Of a stretch of DNA of 64,000 nt, positions 8,631 through 17,613 are shown piece by piece. Position 1 is the stretch's first letter. Each line of letters opens with the position of its first letter. Under the pieces are notes generated by a model. The model saw only the letters and a list, made by a program, of their open reading frames with translations. It did no database searches and was not told the DNA's origin. A program made the position numbers and the translations under genes. The DNA is from Azospirillum sp. TSO35-2 (GTDB lineage Bacteria > Pseudomonadota > Alphaproteobacteria > Azospirillales > Azospirillaceae): assembly GCF_003116095.1 (NCBI RefSeq), contig NZ_LGRA01000013.1, forward strand, positions 125,342 to 189,341, read 5' to 3'.

Positions 8631-9567
8631 CGACCGCGGCCTGCAGATACTCCAGGAAGGCGCGTTCGGCCCGGTTCATCTTCGCCTGCTCGTTCCAGAT
8701 CAGGTGGATGTTGACCGGGGCGACGCCCTCGTAGGGCGGCAACTCCCACAACAGCCCGTCCTCCACGTCGCGGGCGGCGATGTGCTCCGGCAGCGGGCCG
8801 ATGCCGAGGCCGCAGACGATCATCCGCCGCACCTCCTCCAGGTTGGCCGAGGAGGCGACGACCCGGCCGGCAAAGCCCTCCCGCGCGCGGAACAGGGTCA
8901 GCGGCGACAGGGCGCCGTCGATCTGGTCGGAGGTGAAGGACACGAAATTCTCGTGCCGCAACTCGGCGATGTCGATGTCGCTCTGGCCGAACAGGCGGAA
9001 GTCGGGCCCGCAATAGAGCCGGTAGGTCTGGCGCAGGAAGATGACGCTCGACAGGCCGGGAATCGGTTCGCGCAGCAGGCAGATCGCCATGGCGCCGACC
9101 CGCTGCTGCAACGCGATGTGCGCGTCGGCCGAGGCCATCACGTCGATGCGGAAGGTCACCTGCGGGTAGAGCCGATGGAACTCGCGCAGCGAGCGGTCGA
9201 ACAGCGCGGTCTGGATGCGGCTGGTCATCAGGATGTGGACATGACCGCTGACGCCGTCCTTGGCGTCGCGCACCAGGGCGCCCAGGCGCGACACCGTGCC
9301 ATGGATCGACACCGCCTCGTCATAGACCTGCTCGCCCGCCGCGGTGACGACGAAGCGGCCGGGGCTGCGGTCGACCAGCGGCCGGCCCAGCTGCTCCTCC
9401 AGCCGCTTCAGCGCGAGGCTGACCGCCGGCTGCGTCAAAAACAGGCGGACGGCGGCGCGGGTGATGCTGCCTTCCTGCACGATCACCATGAAGGTGCGCA
9501 GCAGGTTCCAGTCCAGTTGCTGGCCCAGACGGGCCAAAGCCTGCCGTTCCGCCTCGGTTTCGTTCAC
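8551..9567 (-). CDS. LysR family transcriptional regulator, divergent from the uptake/degradation cluster
   Basis: This LysR-type regulator has about 338 residues when started at the GTG at 9565-9567, which has a GAGGG ribosome-binding site; a TTG 18 codons upstream lacks one. The HTH (QLDWNLLRTFMVIVQEGSITRAAVRLFLTQPAVS in outline) is followed by a ligand domain containing SGHVHILMTSRIQTALFDRSL. This type resembles regulators placed beside peptide/opine ABC operons in rhizobia and relatives. It is divergent from the ten-gene cluster starting at 9877 across 309 bp and is its likely controller. The 3' end overlaps antisense with the preceding LysR gene over 8551-8630. Confidence 0.88.
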   Translation of the reverse strand: MNETEAERQALARLGQQLDWNLLRTFMVIVQEGSITRAAVRLFLTQPAVSLALKRLEEQLGRPLVDRSPGRFVVTAAGEQVYDEAVSIHGTVSRLGALVRDAKDGVSGHVHILMTSRIQTALFDRSLREFHRLYPQVTFRIDVMASADAHIALQQRVGAMAICLLREPIPGLSSVIFLRQTYRLYCGPDFRLFGQSDIDIAELRHENFVSFTSDQIDGALSPLTLFRAREGFAGRVVASSANLEEVRRMIVCGLGIGPLPEHIAARDVEDGLLWELPPYEGVAPVNIHLIWNEQAKMNRAERAFLEYLQAAVATAPARELAGAPQSAPRSLGSVRAEA

Positions 9568-9876
9568 CGCCCGCCCTCTCGCTGCGCTGCCTTTTTCCGG
9601 GGCAACCGCCCGGCCGCTCAAATTCTACGCACATGAACGCGCTGTGAGCAACTGCGGCATAAATCAAACTCATGGGCGCAATGAAAAATGCTTATTTGCG
9701 TCGTGGCCTTCCGACACCGCCTAATCAATTCATGGCGGCTTCCAAACAACGCCGCACCCGATCGAACACAACCAGCCGATAGGACGGTCATATCCATTGC
9801 GGATGGCCGCGACTCATCCGCTCCATCTTTTGCGCAAGACCGCGCGGGCGTTCCGCAGCGGCGAAGAGGATCAGGA
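9568..9876. promoter_or_regulatory. divergent intergenic region between the LysR gene and the catabolic cluster
   Basis: This 309-bp space holds no convincing gene. Its middle (about 9650-9740) is clearly AT-richer than the surroundings, as expected for promoters. It contains GCGCAA (9677-9682) and TTGCGT (9697-9702), an imperfect inverted repeat with a 14-bp centre that could be a LysR-type site. A strong purine-rich ribosome-binding site (GAAGAGGATCAGGA) precedes the ATG at 9877. The operator call is tentative. Confidence 0.35.
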
Positions 9877-11229
9877 ATGACACGAGAAACAGCCGCGTCA
9901 CACAACCCTGACCGTCTTGCCCCCAACCATCTCGAGCAGGCGTTGCCAGACCCCGGCCTGCGCGCCGCCATCCTCGACGCCGCCGACGCCGAGCAGGGCG
10001 ACTGCGTGGCGCTGCTCTCCGACTTGGTCCGCCAGCCCTCCCTGCTGGGGGGAGAGGCCGGGGCGCAGGCGCTGATGGCCGGCCGCTTCGCCGATCTCGG
10101 CTTGGCCGTCGACCGCTTCGAGGTGGACGAGGCGGCGATCTCGACGCTGCCCGGCTTCTCGCCGCCCGTGCTCCCCGGCGCCTACGCCGGCCGCGAGAAC
10201 GTCGTCGGCGTCCACACGCCGCGCGAGGCCAAGGGCCGCTCGCTGATCCTGAACGGCCACATCGACGTGGTGCCTGCCGGCCCGGCCGAGCTGTGGACCA
10301 CCCCGCCCTTCGAACCGCGGATCGCCGACGGCCGGCTCTATGGCCGCGGCGCCGGCGACATGAAGGCCGGCATCGCCGCCTATACCGCCGCCTTCGCCGC
10401 CCTGCGCCGCCTGGGCTACCGGCCGGCCGCCCCCGTCTTTCTCCAGTCGGTGATCGAAGAGGAATGCACCGGCAACGGCGCGCTGGCCTGCCTGCACCGC
10501 GGTTACCGCGCCGACGCCGCCGTGATCCCGGAGCCGTTCAACCACTCCATCTCCATCGCCCAGGTCGGGGTGATGTGGGTGACGCTGGTGGTCACCGGCA
10601 CGCCGGCCCATGTGCTCGACACCGCCGCCGGCACCAACGCCATCGAGGCGGCCTACGCGCTGGCCGCCCACCTGAAGGCGCTGGAGGTGCGCTGGAACGA
10701 GCCGTCCTGCCGCCACCCGGCCTTCTGCGGCCACGCCCACCCGGTCAACATCAACCTCGGCCGGATCGAGGGCGGCGAATGGCCGTCGTCGGTGCCGACG
10801 CGCTGCACGCTCGACCTGCGGCTCGGCTTCTTCCCCGGCCAGGAGCCGCAGGCGATCCGCGCCGAGGTGACGGCGGCGGTCGAGCAGGCCCGCCGCGCCG
10901 ACCCGGCGCTGGCCGGCGTCGGGGTGGACCTGCGCTGGAACGGCTTTCAGGCCGCCGGCTGCGACATCGACCCGAACCACCCGCTGGTGACGATGCTGGC
11001 CGACAGCCACCGCGCGGTGCGCGGCGACGAGCCGGAGCGGGTGGCGCTGACCTGCACCACCGACGCCCGCTTCTTCGCGCTGTACGGCGATACCCCCGCC
11101 ACCTGCTACGGGCCGGAAGCGACGCGCATCCACGGCATCGACGAGTCGGTGTCGCTGGACAGCCTGCGCGACGTGACCCGCGTGCTGGCGCTGTTCATCG
11201 CCGGCTGGTGCGGCCTGGAACCCCTGTGA
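9877..11229 (+). CDS. M20 family metallopeptidase/deacylase (ArgE/DapE-like)
   Basis: This 450-residue zinc hydrolase of the ArgE/DapE/ACY1 group has NGHIDVVPAG (metal ligand His128, Asp130), GRGAGDMKAG (Asp161) and the EEECTGNG motif (catalytic glutamate about 194). A lid/dimerisation domain is inserted in the middle. Family members remove acyl or peptidyl groups from amino acids in the cytoplasm; ArgE-like members hydrolyse N-acyl amino acids. The exact substrate is not readable. The strong ribosome-binding site at 9864-9876 fixes the start. As first gene of a cluster containing a peptide-type importer and a second M20 hydrolase, it probably trims an imported N-acylated or peptide-like compound. 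It overlaps the next gene by one base (TGATG). Confidence 0.87.
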   Translation: MTRETAASHNPDRLAPNHLEQALPDPGLRAAILDAADAEQGDCVALLSDLVRQPSLLGGEAGAQALMAGRFADLGLAVDRFEVDEAAISTLPGFSPPVLPGAYAGRENVVGVHTPREAKGRSLILNGHIDVVPAGPAELWTTPPFEPRIADGRLYGRGAGDMKAGIAAYTAAFAALRRLGYRPAAPVFLQSVIEEECTGNGALACLHRGYRADAAVIPEPFNHSISIAQVGVMWVTLVVTGTPAHVLDTAAGTNAIEAAYALAAHLKALEVRWNEPSCRHPAFCGHAHPVNINLGRIEGGEWPSSVPTRCTLDLRLGFFPGQEPQAIRAEVTAAVEQARRADPALAGVGVDLRWNGFQAAGCDIDPNHPLVTMLADSHRAVRGDEPERVALTCTTDARFFALYGDTPATCYGPEATRIHGIDESVSLDSLRDVTRVLALFIAGWCGLEPL

Positions 11230-12047
11230 TGCCCCCCTCGACGAGATCCCATGCCATGACCGCCGCCACGCTGACCGCCACCGCCGCCCACGCCCCGCGC
11301 TCCACCCTCGCCTGCTCCGACGTGGAGTGGAAGGCGCGCACCGACCTTGCCGCCGCCTACCGGCTGTTCGACCGGCTCGGCATGACCGACCTGATCTACA
11401 CCCACATGTCGGCGCGCATCCCCGACACGCCCGACCATTTCCTGATCAACCCCTATGGCCTGATGTTCCACGAGGTGACGCCCGACAACCTCGTCAAGGT
11501 CGACATCGACGGCAATCTGGTCGATGGCCGCGACGGCGAGGCGATCAACCCGGCCGGCTTCACCATCCACAGCGCGGTGCACCACGCCCGGCCCGACGTC
11601 GGCGCCGTCATCCACCTGCACACCGACGCCGGCATGGCGGTCAGCGCCCAGGCCGATGGGCTGCTGCCGATCACCCAGCATTCGCTGCGCTGGTACAACC
11701 GCATCGCCTACCACGCCTATGAAGGCATCGCGCTGGATCTGGCGGAACGGGAGCGGTTGGTCGCCGATCTCGGCCGGCATCACAGCATGATCCTGCGCAA
11801 CCACGGCCTGCTGACGGTCGGCCAGGACGTCGCCGAGGCGGCGGTGCTGATGTATTACCTGGAGCAGGCCTGCAAGCAGCAGATCATGGCGCTGGCCGGC
11901 GGCCGTCCGCTGATCACCCCGCCGCACGACGTGTGCGAACACACCGCCCGCCAATACGAACACGCCTACCCCCGCGCCGGCGTCCTGGAGTGGGACGCGC
12001 TGCTGCGCTGGCTGGACAGCACGTCCGGGCCGGTGGGGCCGCGGTGA
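11229..12047 (+). CDS. class II aldolase/adducin family protein
   Basis: This 272-residue protein (263 if started at the ATG at 11256) has the class II aldolase/adducin fold. The zinc-binding HLH pair lies in AVIHLHTDAGMAV, and a third histidine sits in ILRNHGLLTVG. LIYTHMSARIP and FLINPYGLMFHEVTPDNLVK are typical of the branch annotated as class II aldolase/adducin in transporter operons. Members cleave or epimerise sugar phosphates or related hydroxy-keto compounds with zinc, but this branch has no assigned substrate known to me. The ATG at 11229 overlaps the upstream stop, favouring translational coupling. A palindromic repeat element separates it from the downstream binding-protein gene. 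Confidence 0.87.
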   Translation: MPPSTRSHAMTAATLTATAAHAPRSTLACSDVEWKARTDLAAAYRLFDRLGMTDLIYTHMSARIPDTPDHFLINPYGLMFHEVTPDNLVKVDIDGNLVDGRDGEAINPAGFTIHSAVHHARPDVGAVIHLHTDAGMAVSAQADGLLPITQHSLRWYNRIAYHAYEGIALDLAERERLVADLGRHHSMILRNHGLLTVGQDVAEAAVLMYYLEQACKQQIMALAGGRPLITPPHDVCEHTARQYEHAYPRAGVLEWDALLRWLDSTSGPVGPR

Positions 12048-12059
12048 GGACAGCGCGGC

Positions 12060-12164
12060 TGCCCCCTCCCCAACCCTCCCCCGCCTTTGGCGGGAGAGGG
12101 AGTAAGTGGCAGCGCGGCGGCAGTCCCCTCTCCCTCGAAGAGGGGGAGGGTTAGGGAGGGGGCA
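12060..12164. repeat. intergenic palindromic element, copy 1
   Basis: This 105-bp element is bounded by inverted ends: TGCCCCCTCCCCAACCCTCC at the left, and at the right the reverse complement of the same sequence with one mismatch. Each half contains its own smaller hairpin. Three further copies occur at 13925, 42032 and 61989. Copies 1 and 4 also share an internal GGGAGAGGGAGTAAGTG. It is REP/BIME-like in size and position and carries no coding sequence. Confidence 0.8.
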
Positions 12165-12249
12165 TCGTCCGCCGAACCCTCCCCAAAACAACAACCGACG
12201 ACGACAGGGTCGCCAACACCACCGACACTTCTGGAGACGAGGACACCCG

Positions 12250-13905
12250 ATGACCAGACGCCTTACCGGTTTCCCCGCCAGCTTCCAACGCGGCTTCCGC
12301 CGCAGCGTCCACCGCGCCGTCGCAGCCGGCCTGCTGGCCGCCGCGCTCGCCATTCCCGGCACGGCTGCCCTGGTGGCCGCCCCGGCCATGGCCCAGGAGA
12401 CGCCCGTCCGCGGCGGTGTCCTCAACTCCATCGTCCAGCCCGAACCGCCGACCCTGATGCTGGGCCTGAACCAGCAGGGTCCGACCCAGACGGTCGCCGG
12501 CAAGATCTACCAGGGCCTGCTGACCTACGACCAGAAGCTCAATCCGATGCCGTCGCTGGCCGAAAGCTGGACGGTGTCGCCCGACGGGCTGACCTACACG
12601 TTCAAGCTGTTCCCGAACGTCAAATGGCATGACGGCCAACCCTTCACCGCCAAGGACGTCGTCTTCTCCACCTCCAAGTTCCTGATGGAGGTCCATCCGC
12701 GCGCCCGCGCCGTGTTCAGCCGCTGCGAGTCCATCACCGCGCTGGACGACCACACCGTCGAGTTCAAGCTGAAGGAGCCGTTCCCCGCCTTTATCCAGGC
12801 GTTCGAGGTGTCGTCGGCCCCGATCGTCCCGGCCCACATCTACGAGGGCACCGACTACCGCGCCAACCCGGCCAACAACACCCCGATCGGCACCGGCCCG
12901 TTCAAGCTGAAGGAGTGGGTCAAGGGCAGCCACATCCAGCTCGTCCGCAATGAGGAGTATTACAAGAAGGACCTGCCCTATCTGGACGGCATCACCTTCC
13001 GCGTGATCCCCGACGCCGCCAGCCGGTCGCTGGCGCTGGAAAGCGGGCAGGTGCAGCAGACCCAGTACAGCGACCTGGAGCCGTTCGAGGTTCCGCGCAT
13101 GAAGGCGCTGCCCAACCTGACCCTGACCACCGCCGGCTACGAGTTCGTGGCGCCGCTGTCCTGGCTCGAGATCAACCACCGGGTCAAGCCGCTGGGTGAC
13201 AAGCGCTTCCGCAAGGCGATCGCCTACGCCATCGACCGCAAGTTCATCCGCGACAAGATCTGGTTCGGCCTCGGCCGCGTGCCGACCGGCCCGATCAACT
13301 CGGTGGTCAAGTTCTACGATCCCAAGGTCACGACCTACGAACCGAATCTCGACAAGGCCAAGGCCCTGCTCGACGAGATGGGGCTGAAGCCCGACGGCAA
13401 GGGTGTGCGCGCCACCGTCAAGCTGATGCCGATGCCCTATGGCGAGACCTGGACCCGGCTGGGCGAGTATCTGAAGCAGGCGCTGGGCAAGGTCGGCATC
13501 GCCGTCGTGCTGGAGAGCACCGATGCCGCCGGCTGGGCGCAGCGCGTCTCCAACTGGGACTATGAGATCACCACCAACTTCCTCTACCAGTACGGCGACC
13601 CGGCGCTGGGCGTCGCCCGCACCTACATCTCATCCAACATCCGCAAGGGCGTGCTGTTCACCAACACCATGGGCTATTCGAACCCCAAGGTGGACGAGCT
13701 GTTCGCCCACGCCGCGCAGGAAATCGACCCGGCCAAGCGCCAGGCCGACTACAGCGAGGTCCAGCGCATCCTGTCCGACGACCTGCCCGTCGTCTGGCTG
13801 CTGGAGATGGAATTCCCGACCTTCCTCGACAAACGCGTCCGCAACGCCAACACCACCGCCATCGGCGTGAACGACACGTATGAGAGCGTCTGGCTGGCGA
13901 AGTAA
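12250..13905 (+). CDS. ABC transporter substrate-binding protein, family 5 (peptide/opine/nickel type)
   Basis: This 551-residue periplasmic binding protein has a long twin-charged N-terminus and a signal peptide ending AMAQE at about residue 47. The mature part carries the SBP_bac_5 signatures: LAESWTVSPDGLTYTFKL, VKWHDGQPFTAKDVVFS, and FRKAIAYAIDRKFIRDKIW near the hinge. Members deliver di- and oligopeptides, opines, glutathione or similar compounds to a DppBC-type permease. The ATG at 12250 has a purine-rich upstream region (GGAGACGAGGAC). The next genes encode both permeases and a fused ATPase, so the importer is complete. The substrate is unknown; the neighbouring hydrolases suggest an N-substituted amino acid or short peptide. 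Confidence 0.95.
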   Translation: MTRRLTGFPASFQRGFRRSVHRAVAAGLLAAALAIPGTAALVAAPAMAQETPVRGGVLNSIVQPEPPTLMLGLNQQGPTQTVAGKIYQGLLTYDQKLNPMPSLAESWTVSPDGLTYTFKLFPNVKWHDGQPFTAKDVVFSTSKFLMEVHPRARAVFSRCESITALDDHTVEFKLKEPFPAFIQAFEVSSAPIVPAHIYEGTDYRANPANNTPIGTGPFKLKEWVKGSHIQLVRNEEYYKKDLPYLDGITFRVIPDAASRSLALESGQVQQTQYSDLEPFEVPRMKALPNLTLTTAGYEFVAPLSWLEINHRVKPLGDKRFRKAIAYAIDRKFIRDKIWFGLGRVPTGPINSVVKFYDPKVTTYEPNLDKAKALLDEMGLKPDGKGVRATVKLMPMPYGETWTRLGEYLKQALGKVGIAVVLESTDAAGWAQRVSNWDYEITTNFLYQYGDPALGVARTYISSNIRKGVLFTNTMGYSNPKVDELFAHAAQEIDPAKRQADYSEVQRILSDDLPVVWLLEMEFPTFLDKRVRNANTTAIGVNDTYESVWLAK

Positions 13906-13924
13906 CGAGACGCGCCGCTGCACT

Positions 13925-14031
13925 TGCCCCCACCCTAACCCTCCCCCGCTGGGCGGGGGAGGGAACTCCGCCCTCCCGAACAAGCACTTGCTCCCTCCCC
14001 TGCGAAGCGGGGGAGGGTCGGGGTGGGGGCA
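13925..14031. repeat. intergenic palindromic element, copy 2
   Basis: This 107-bp copy begins TGCCCCCACCCTAACCCTCC and ends with the near-perfect reverse complement (GGGTGGGGGCA). Inner hairpins are CCCTCCCCCGC-TGG-GCGGGGGAGGG and CCCTCCCC-x-GGGGGAGGG. It fills almost the entire gap between the binding-protein gene and the first permease gene. Confidence 0.82.
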
Positions 14032-14066
14032 TCGGGTGCCGGGGCTCCGCACACAGGAACACGCCC

Positions 14067-15047
14067 ATGCTGGGATTCGCCCATCTCTTCGCGAGCCGCC
14101 TGGTCAAGGCCGTCGCGATCCTGATCGCCATCGTGGTGATGAACTTCTTCCTCGTCCACGCCGCCCCCGGCGACCCGGCCATGGTGATGGCGGGCGAGGC
14201 CGGCGCCGCCGACGAGAGGTTCGTCGCCCAGCTGCGCGAGCAGTTCGGCCTCGACCGGCCGCTCTACGAACAGCTCGGCACCTACGTCGGCAAGATCGCG
14301 CAGGGCGACCTCGGCTTCTCCTACCGGCAGCAGCGGCCGGTGTGGGACATCCTGGCGGAACGGCTGCCGGCGACGCTGGTGCTGACGCTGACCGCCTTCG
14401 TGCTGGCGCTGGCGCTGGGCGTCGCGCTGGGCACGCTGGCGGCGGTGACCGTCGGCACCTGGGCGGACAGCGCCATCACCGTGGTGGCGCTGCTGGCCTA
14501 CGCCACGCCGATCTACTGGATCGGTCTGATGCTGAGCCTGCTGTTCTCCATCCAGCTCGGCTGGCTGCCCGCCTTCGGCTACGAGACGATCGGCGCCGGC
14601 TACACCGGGCTGGCCCACGCCGCCGATGTGGCGGCCCACCTGATCCTGCCGGTGATCACGCTGGCGCTGTTCTACATGGCGAGCTACGCCCGGCTCACCC
14701 GCGCCTCGATGCTGGAGGTGCGCGGGCTGGACTTCATCAAGACCGCGAAGGCCAAGGGCCTGTCGCAGAGCCGCATCGTCACCCGCCACGTCCTGCGCAA
14801 CGCCATCCTGCCGGTCATCACCGTGGCGGGCATCCAGGCCGGGCAGCTCGTCGGCGGCTCCATCCTGATCGAGACGGTGTTCGCCTGGCCCGGCATCGGC
14901 CGGCTGGCCTTCGAGGCGGTGTTGCAGCGCGACTATCAGGTGCTGCTCGGCATCTTCCTGGTCACGTCGATCATGGTGATCCTCTTCAACATCCTGACCG
15001 ACATCCTCTACGGCCTCGTCGATCCCCGGATCCAGGTTTCCCAGTAA
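14067..15047 (+). CDS. ABC transporter permease, DppB type
   Basis: This 326-residue inner-membrane permease has the N-terminal DppB/OppB signature (a first transmembrane helix, then FLVHAAPGDPA) and about six transmembrane helices. The cytoplasmic EAA loop carries LEVRGLDFIKTAKAKGLSQSR, which docks on the ATPase. It pairs with the next gene to form the channel for the compound delivered by the upstream binding protein. AGGA precedes the ATG at 14067. It follows a palindromic element that may reduce its expression relative to the binding protein. The downstream permease starts 12 bp after its stop. Confidence 0.95.
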   Translation: MLGFAHLFASRLVKAVAILIAIVVMNFFLVHAAPGDPAMVMAGEAGAADERFVAQLREQFGLDRPLYEQLGTYVGKIAQGDLGFSYRQQRPVWDILAERLPATLVLTLTAFVLALALGVALGTLAAVTVGTWADSAITVVALLAYATPIYWIGLMLSLLFSIQLGWLPAFGYETIGAGYTGLAHAADVAAHLILPVITLALFYMASYARLTRASMLEVRGLDFIKTAKAKGLSQSRIVTRHVLRNAILPVITVAGIQAGQLVGGSILIETVFAWPGIGRLAFEAVLQRDYQVLLGIFLVTSIMVILFNILTDILYGLVDPRIQVSQ

Positions 15048-15059
15048 GCAGGTGTCCCG

Positions 15060-15902
15060 ATGATGAAATCCGATTTCTGGCGGGCCTTTGCCCGCAACAA
15101 GGGCGCCGTGCTGGGCCTCGTGATCCTCACCGCCATCGTCGTGCTGGCCGCCTTCGCCTCCGTGCTGTTCCCCGGCGATCCGTGGGACATGGCAACGGCG
15201 CCGTTCCAGCCGCCGCTGTCCGAGGGGGCGCCGCTGGGCTCCGACATGCTGGGTCGCGACATCGCGTCGGGCATCGCCCATGGCGCGCGGGTGTCGCTGC
15301 TGATCGGGCTGACCTCCACCGCGGCGGCGCTCGCCATCGGCGTCACGCTGGGGGCGCTGGCCGGCTTCCACGGCGGACGGATCGACGACGCCATCATGCG
15401 CTTCACCGAGCTGTTCCAGACCATTCCCAACTTCGTGCTGGCGGTGGTGCTGGTGGCGATCTTCACCCCCAGCCTGACCACCATCGTCGCCGCCATCGCC
15501 GTCGTCAGTTGGCCGCCGCTCGCCCGCCTCGCCCGCGCCGAGTTCCTCAGCCTGCGCACCCGCGAGTTCGTGCAGGCCGCCATCACCACCGGGCAGAGCA
15601 ACAGCAGCATCATCCTGCGCCAGATCCTGCCCAACAGCCTGTCGCCGATCATCGTGTCGGCCTCGCTGATGGTGGCGACTGCCATCCTGCTGGAAAGCTC
15701 GCTGAGCTTCCTCGGCCTCGGCGATCCCAACGCGATGAGCTGGGGCTACATGATCGGCGCCGCCCGCACGGTGATCCGGCAGGCGTGGTGGATGAGCGTC
15801 TTCCCCGGCCTCGCCATCGTGCTGACGGTGCTGGCGCTCAACCTGGTCGGCGAGGGGCTGAACGACGCCCTGAACCCGAAGCTCGCCCGGTCGCGGGGCT
15901 GA
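15060..15902 (+). CDS. ABC transporter permease, DppC type
   Basis: This 280-residue inner-membrane permease of the DppC/OppC kind starts with the cytoplasmic KSDFWRAFARNKGAVLGL segment, followed by a transmembrane helix and a periplasmic stretch containing PLGSDMLGRDIASGIAHGAR, a DppC hallmark. The EAA loop is RAEFLSLRTREFVQAAITTG. Two adjacent ATGs (15060 and 15063) are equally possible starts behind AGGTG. It completes the permease dimer with the upstream DppB-type protein, and the fused ATPase gene begins 4 bp after its stop. Confidence 0.95.
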   Translation: MMKSDFWRAFARNKGAVLGLVILTAIVVLAAFASVLFPGDPWDMATAPFQPPLSEGAPLGSDMLGRDIASGIAHGARVSLLIGLTSTAAALAIGVTLGALAGFHGGRIDDAIMRFTELFQTIPNFVLAVVLVAIFTPSLTTIVAAIAVVSWPPLARLARAEFLSLRTREFVQAAITTGQSNSSIILRQILPNSLSPIIVSASLMVATAILLESSLSFLGLGDPNAMSWGYMIGAARTVIRQAWWMSVFPGLAIVLTVLALNLVGEGLNDALNPKLARSRG

Positions 15903-15906
15903 TGCG

Positions 15907-17613
15907 ATGAGCCAGCTCGACCTGCTCCGAACCCCCGTGGAGACCGCCGCCATGACCACGCCTCTCCTGGACGTGCCCCTCTTGGATGTTCGGGGCCTCA
16001 GCATCGCGCTGCCGCCGGGCGCCGACCGCCCGCTGGCGGTGGACAATCTGACCTTCACCCTGAACCCGAACGAGATCCTGTGCGTGGTCGGCGAGTCCGG
16101 CTCCGGCAAGTCGATGACCGCGCACGCCATGATGGGGCTGCTGCCGGCTCCCCATGTCCGCGTCGCCGGCGGCAGCCTGCTGTTCAAGGGCCGCGACGTG
16201 CTGACCATGCCGGAGGCGGAGCAGCGCAGTTTGCGCGGCGGCCGCATCGCCATGGTGTTCCAGGAGCCGATGACCGCGCTGAACCCGCTGATGCGGGTCG
16301 GCCGCCAGATCGGCGAGAGCCTGCGCGAGCACACCACCCTGCCCCCCGCCGCGCGGCGTGCCCGCGTGGTGGAGCTGCTGGCCCAGGTCGGCCTGCCCAA
16401 CCCGGCGGAGCTGGCCGACGCCTACCCCTTCCGCCTGTCGGGCGGCCAACGCCAGCGCGTGATGATCGCCATGGCGCTGGCCTGCCAGCCCGACATCCTG
16501 ATCGCCGACGAGCCGACCACCGCGCTGGACGTCACGACGCAAAAGCAGATCCTCGACCTGATCCGCGCGATCCAGGCCGAGCGCCACATGGGCATGATGT
16601 TCATCACCCACGACTTCGGCGTGGTGGCGGAGATCGCCCACCGCGTCGCGGTGATGCGGCACGGCAAGCTGGTGGAATATGGCGCGGCGTCCGACGTGCT
16701 GAACCGGCCGCAGCACCCCTACACCCGCCAGCTGATCGCGTCGGTGCCCCACTACATCGAACACCGCGACGACCACACCAAATCCGGCGCGCCGCTGCTG
16801 GTGGCGGAGCGGGTGCGCAAGGTCTTCCAGGTCGGCGGCGGGCTGTTCCGGAAATCCAAGCCGGTGGTGGCCGGCGACGACCTGTCGCTGACCATCCACC
16901 CCGGCGAGACGGTCGGGCTGGTCGGCGAGTCCGGGTCGGGCAAATCGACGCTGGGCCGCAGCATCGTCGGGCTGATCAAGCCGGATTCGGGCCGCATCCT
17001 GTTCGAGGGCACCGACCTGCTGGCGCTCGATCGCAAGGGCTTCCGGCCCTACCGCCGATTGGTGCAGATGGTGTTCCAGGACCCCTACGCCTCGCTGAAC
17101 CCGCGCCACCGCGTCGGCGACATCGTGGCGCAAGGGCCGGTGGCGTTCGGCGAGGACCGCGGCCGGGCACTGGCCCGCGCGCGGGAGCTGCTGGCGATGG
17201 TCGGGCTCGATGGCTCGGCCGCCGACCGCTACCCGCACGAATTCTCCGGCGGCCAGCGCCAGCGCATCGGCATCGCCCGCGCGCTCGCCATGGAACCGAA
17301 GCTGCTGGTGGCGGACGAACCCGTCTCGGCCCTCGACGTGTCGGTGCAGGGGCAGGTGCTGGAGCTGCTGGACGACATCCGCAAGCGCCTGAACCTCGCC
17401 ATGCTGTTCATCACCCACGATCTGCGGGTGGCGGCCCAGGTCTGCGACACCATCGCGGTGATGCGCCGCGGCAAGATCGTCGAGCTTGGCACCGCGCGGG
17501 AGGTCTTCACCCACCCCAGGGACGCCTACACCCGCAGCCTGCTCGACGCCATTCCCGGCAAGGCGTGGCACATCCCCGACGACCTGCAGACCGCCAAGGC
17601 GGAGGCCCACTGA
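15907..17613 (+). CDS. fused DppD-DppF-type ABC ATPase
   Basis: This 568-residue protein contains two complete peptide-type ABC ATPase modules in one chain. The first (about residues 20-270) has Walker A GESGSGKS, signature LSGGQRQRV and Walker [13 protein letters not shown]. The second (about 295-560) has [21 protein letters not shown] and [12 protein letters not shown]. Between them, [13 protein letters not shown] is the oligopeptide-type C-terminal extension. Both sites look catalytically intact, so this one gene replaces separate dppD and dppF genes to energise import. The stop TGA is directly followed by the ATG of the next gene, indicating co-translation. Confidence 0.96.
   Translation: MSQLDLLRTPVETAAMTTPLLDVPLLDVRGLSIALPPGADRPLAVDNLTFTLNPNEILCVVGESGSGKSMTAHAMMGLLPAPHVRVAGGSLLFKGRDVLTMPEAEQRSLRGGRIAMVFQEPMTALNPLMRVGRQIGESLREHTTLPPAARRARVVELLAQVGLPNPAELADAYPFRLSGGQRQRVMIAMALACQPDILIADEPTTALDVTTQKQILDLIRAIQAERHMGMMFITHDFGVVAEIAHRVAVMRHGKLVEYGAASDVLNRPQHPYTRQLIASVPHYIEHRDDHTKSGAPLLVAERVRKVFQVGGGLFRKSKPVVAGDDLSLTIHPGETVGLVGESGSGKSTLGRSIVGLIKPDSGRILFEGTDLLALDRKGFRPYRRLVQMVFQDPYASLNPRHRVGDIVAQGPVAFGEDRGRALARARELLAMVGLDGSAADRYPHEFSGGQRQRIGIARALAMEPKLLVADEPVSALDVSVQGQVLELLDDIRKRLNLAMLFITHDLRVAAQVCDTIAVMRRGKIVELGTAREVFTHPRDAYTRSLLDAIPGKAWHIPDDLQTAKAEAH

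Noticed and set aside
9688..9876. N-terminal extension of the M20 deacylase from an upstream ATG
   Set aside because: The added residues are not M20-like and cover the probable promoter; the ATG at 9877 has an excellent ribosome-binding site.
12048..12249. Insertion-sequence remnant between the aldolase and binding-protein genes
   Set aside because: No transposase fragment or target duplication is visible; the inverted ends belong to the short palindromic element family.
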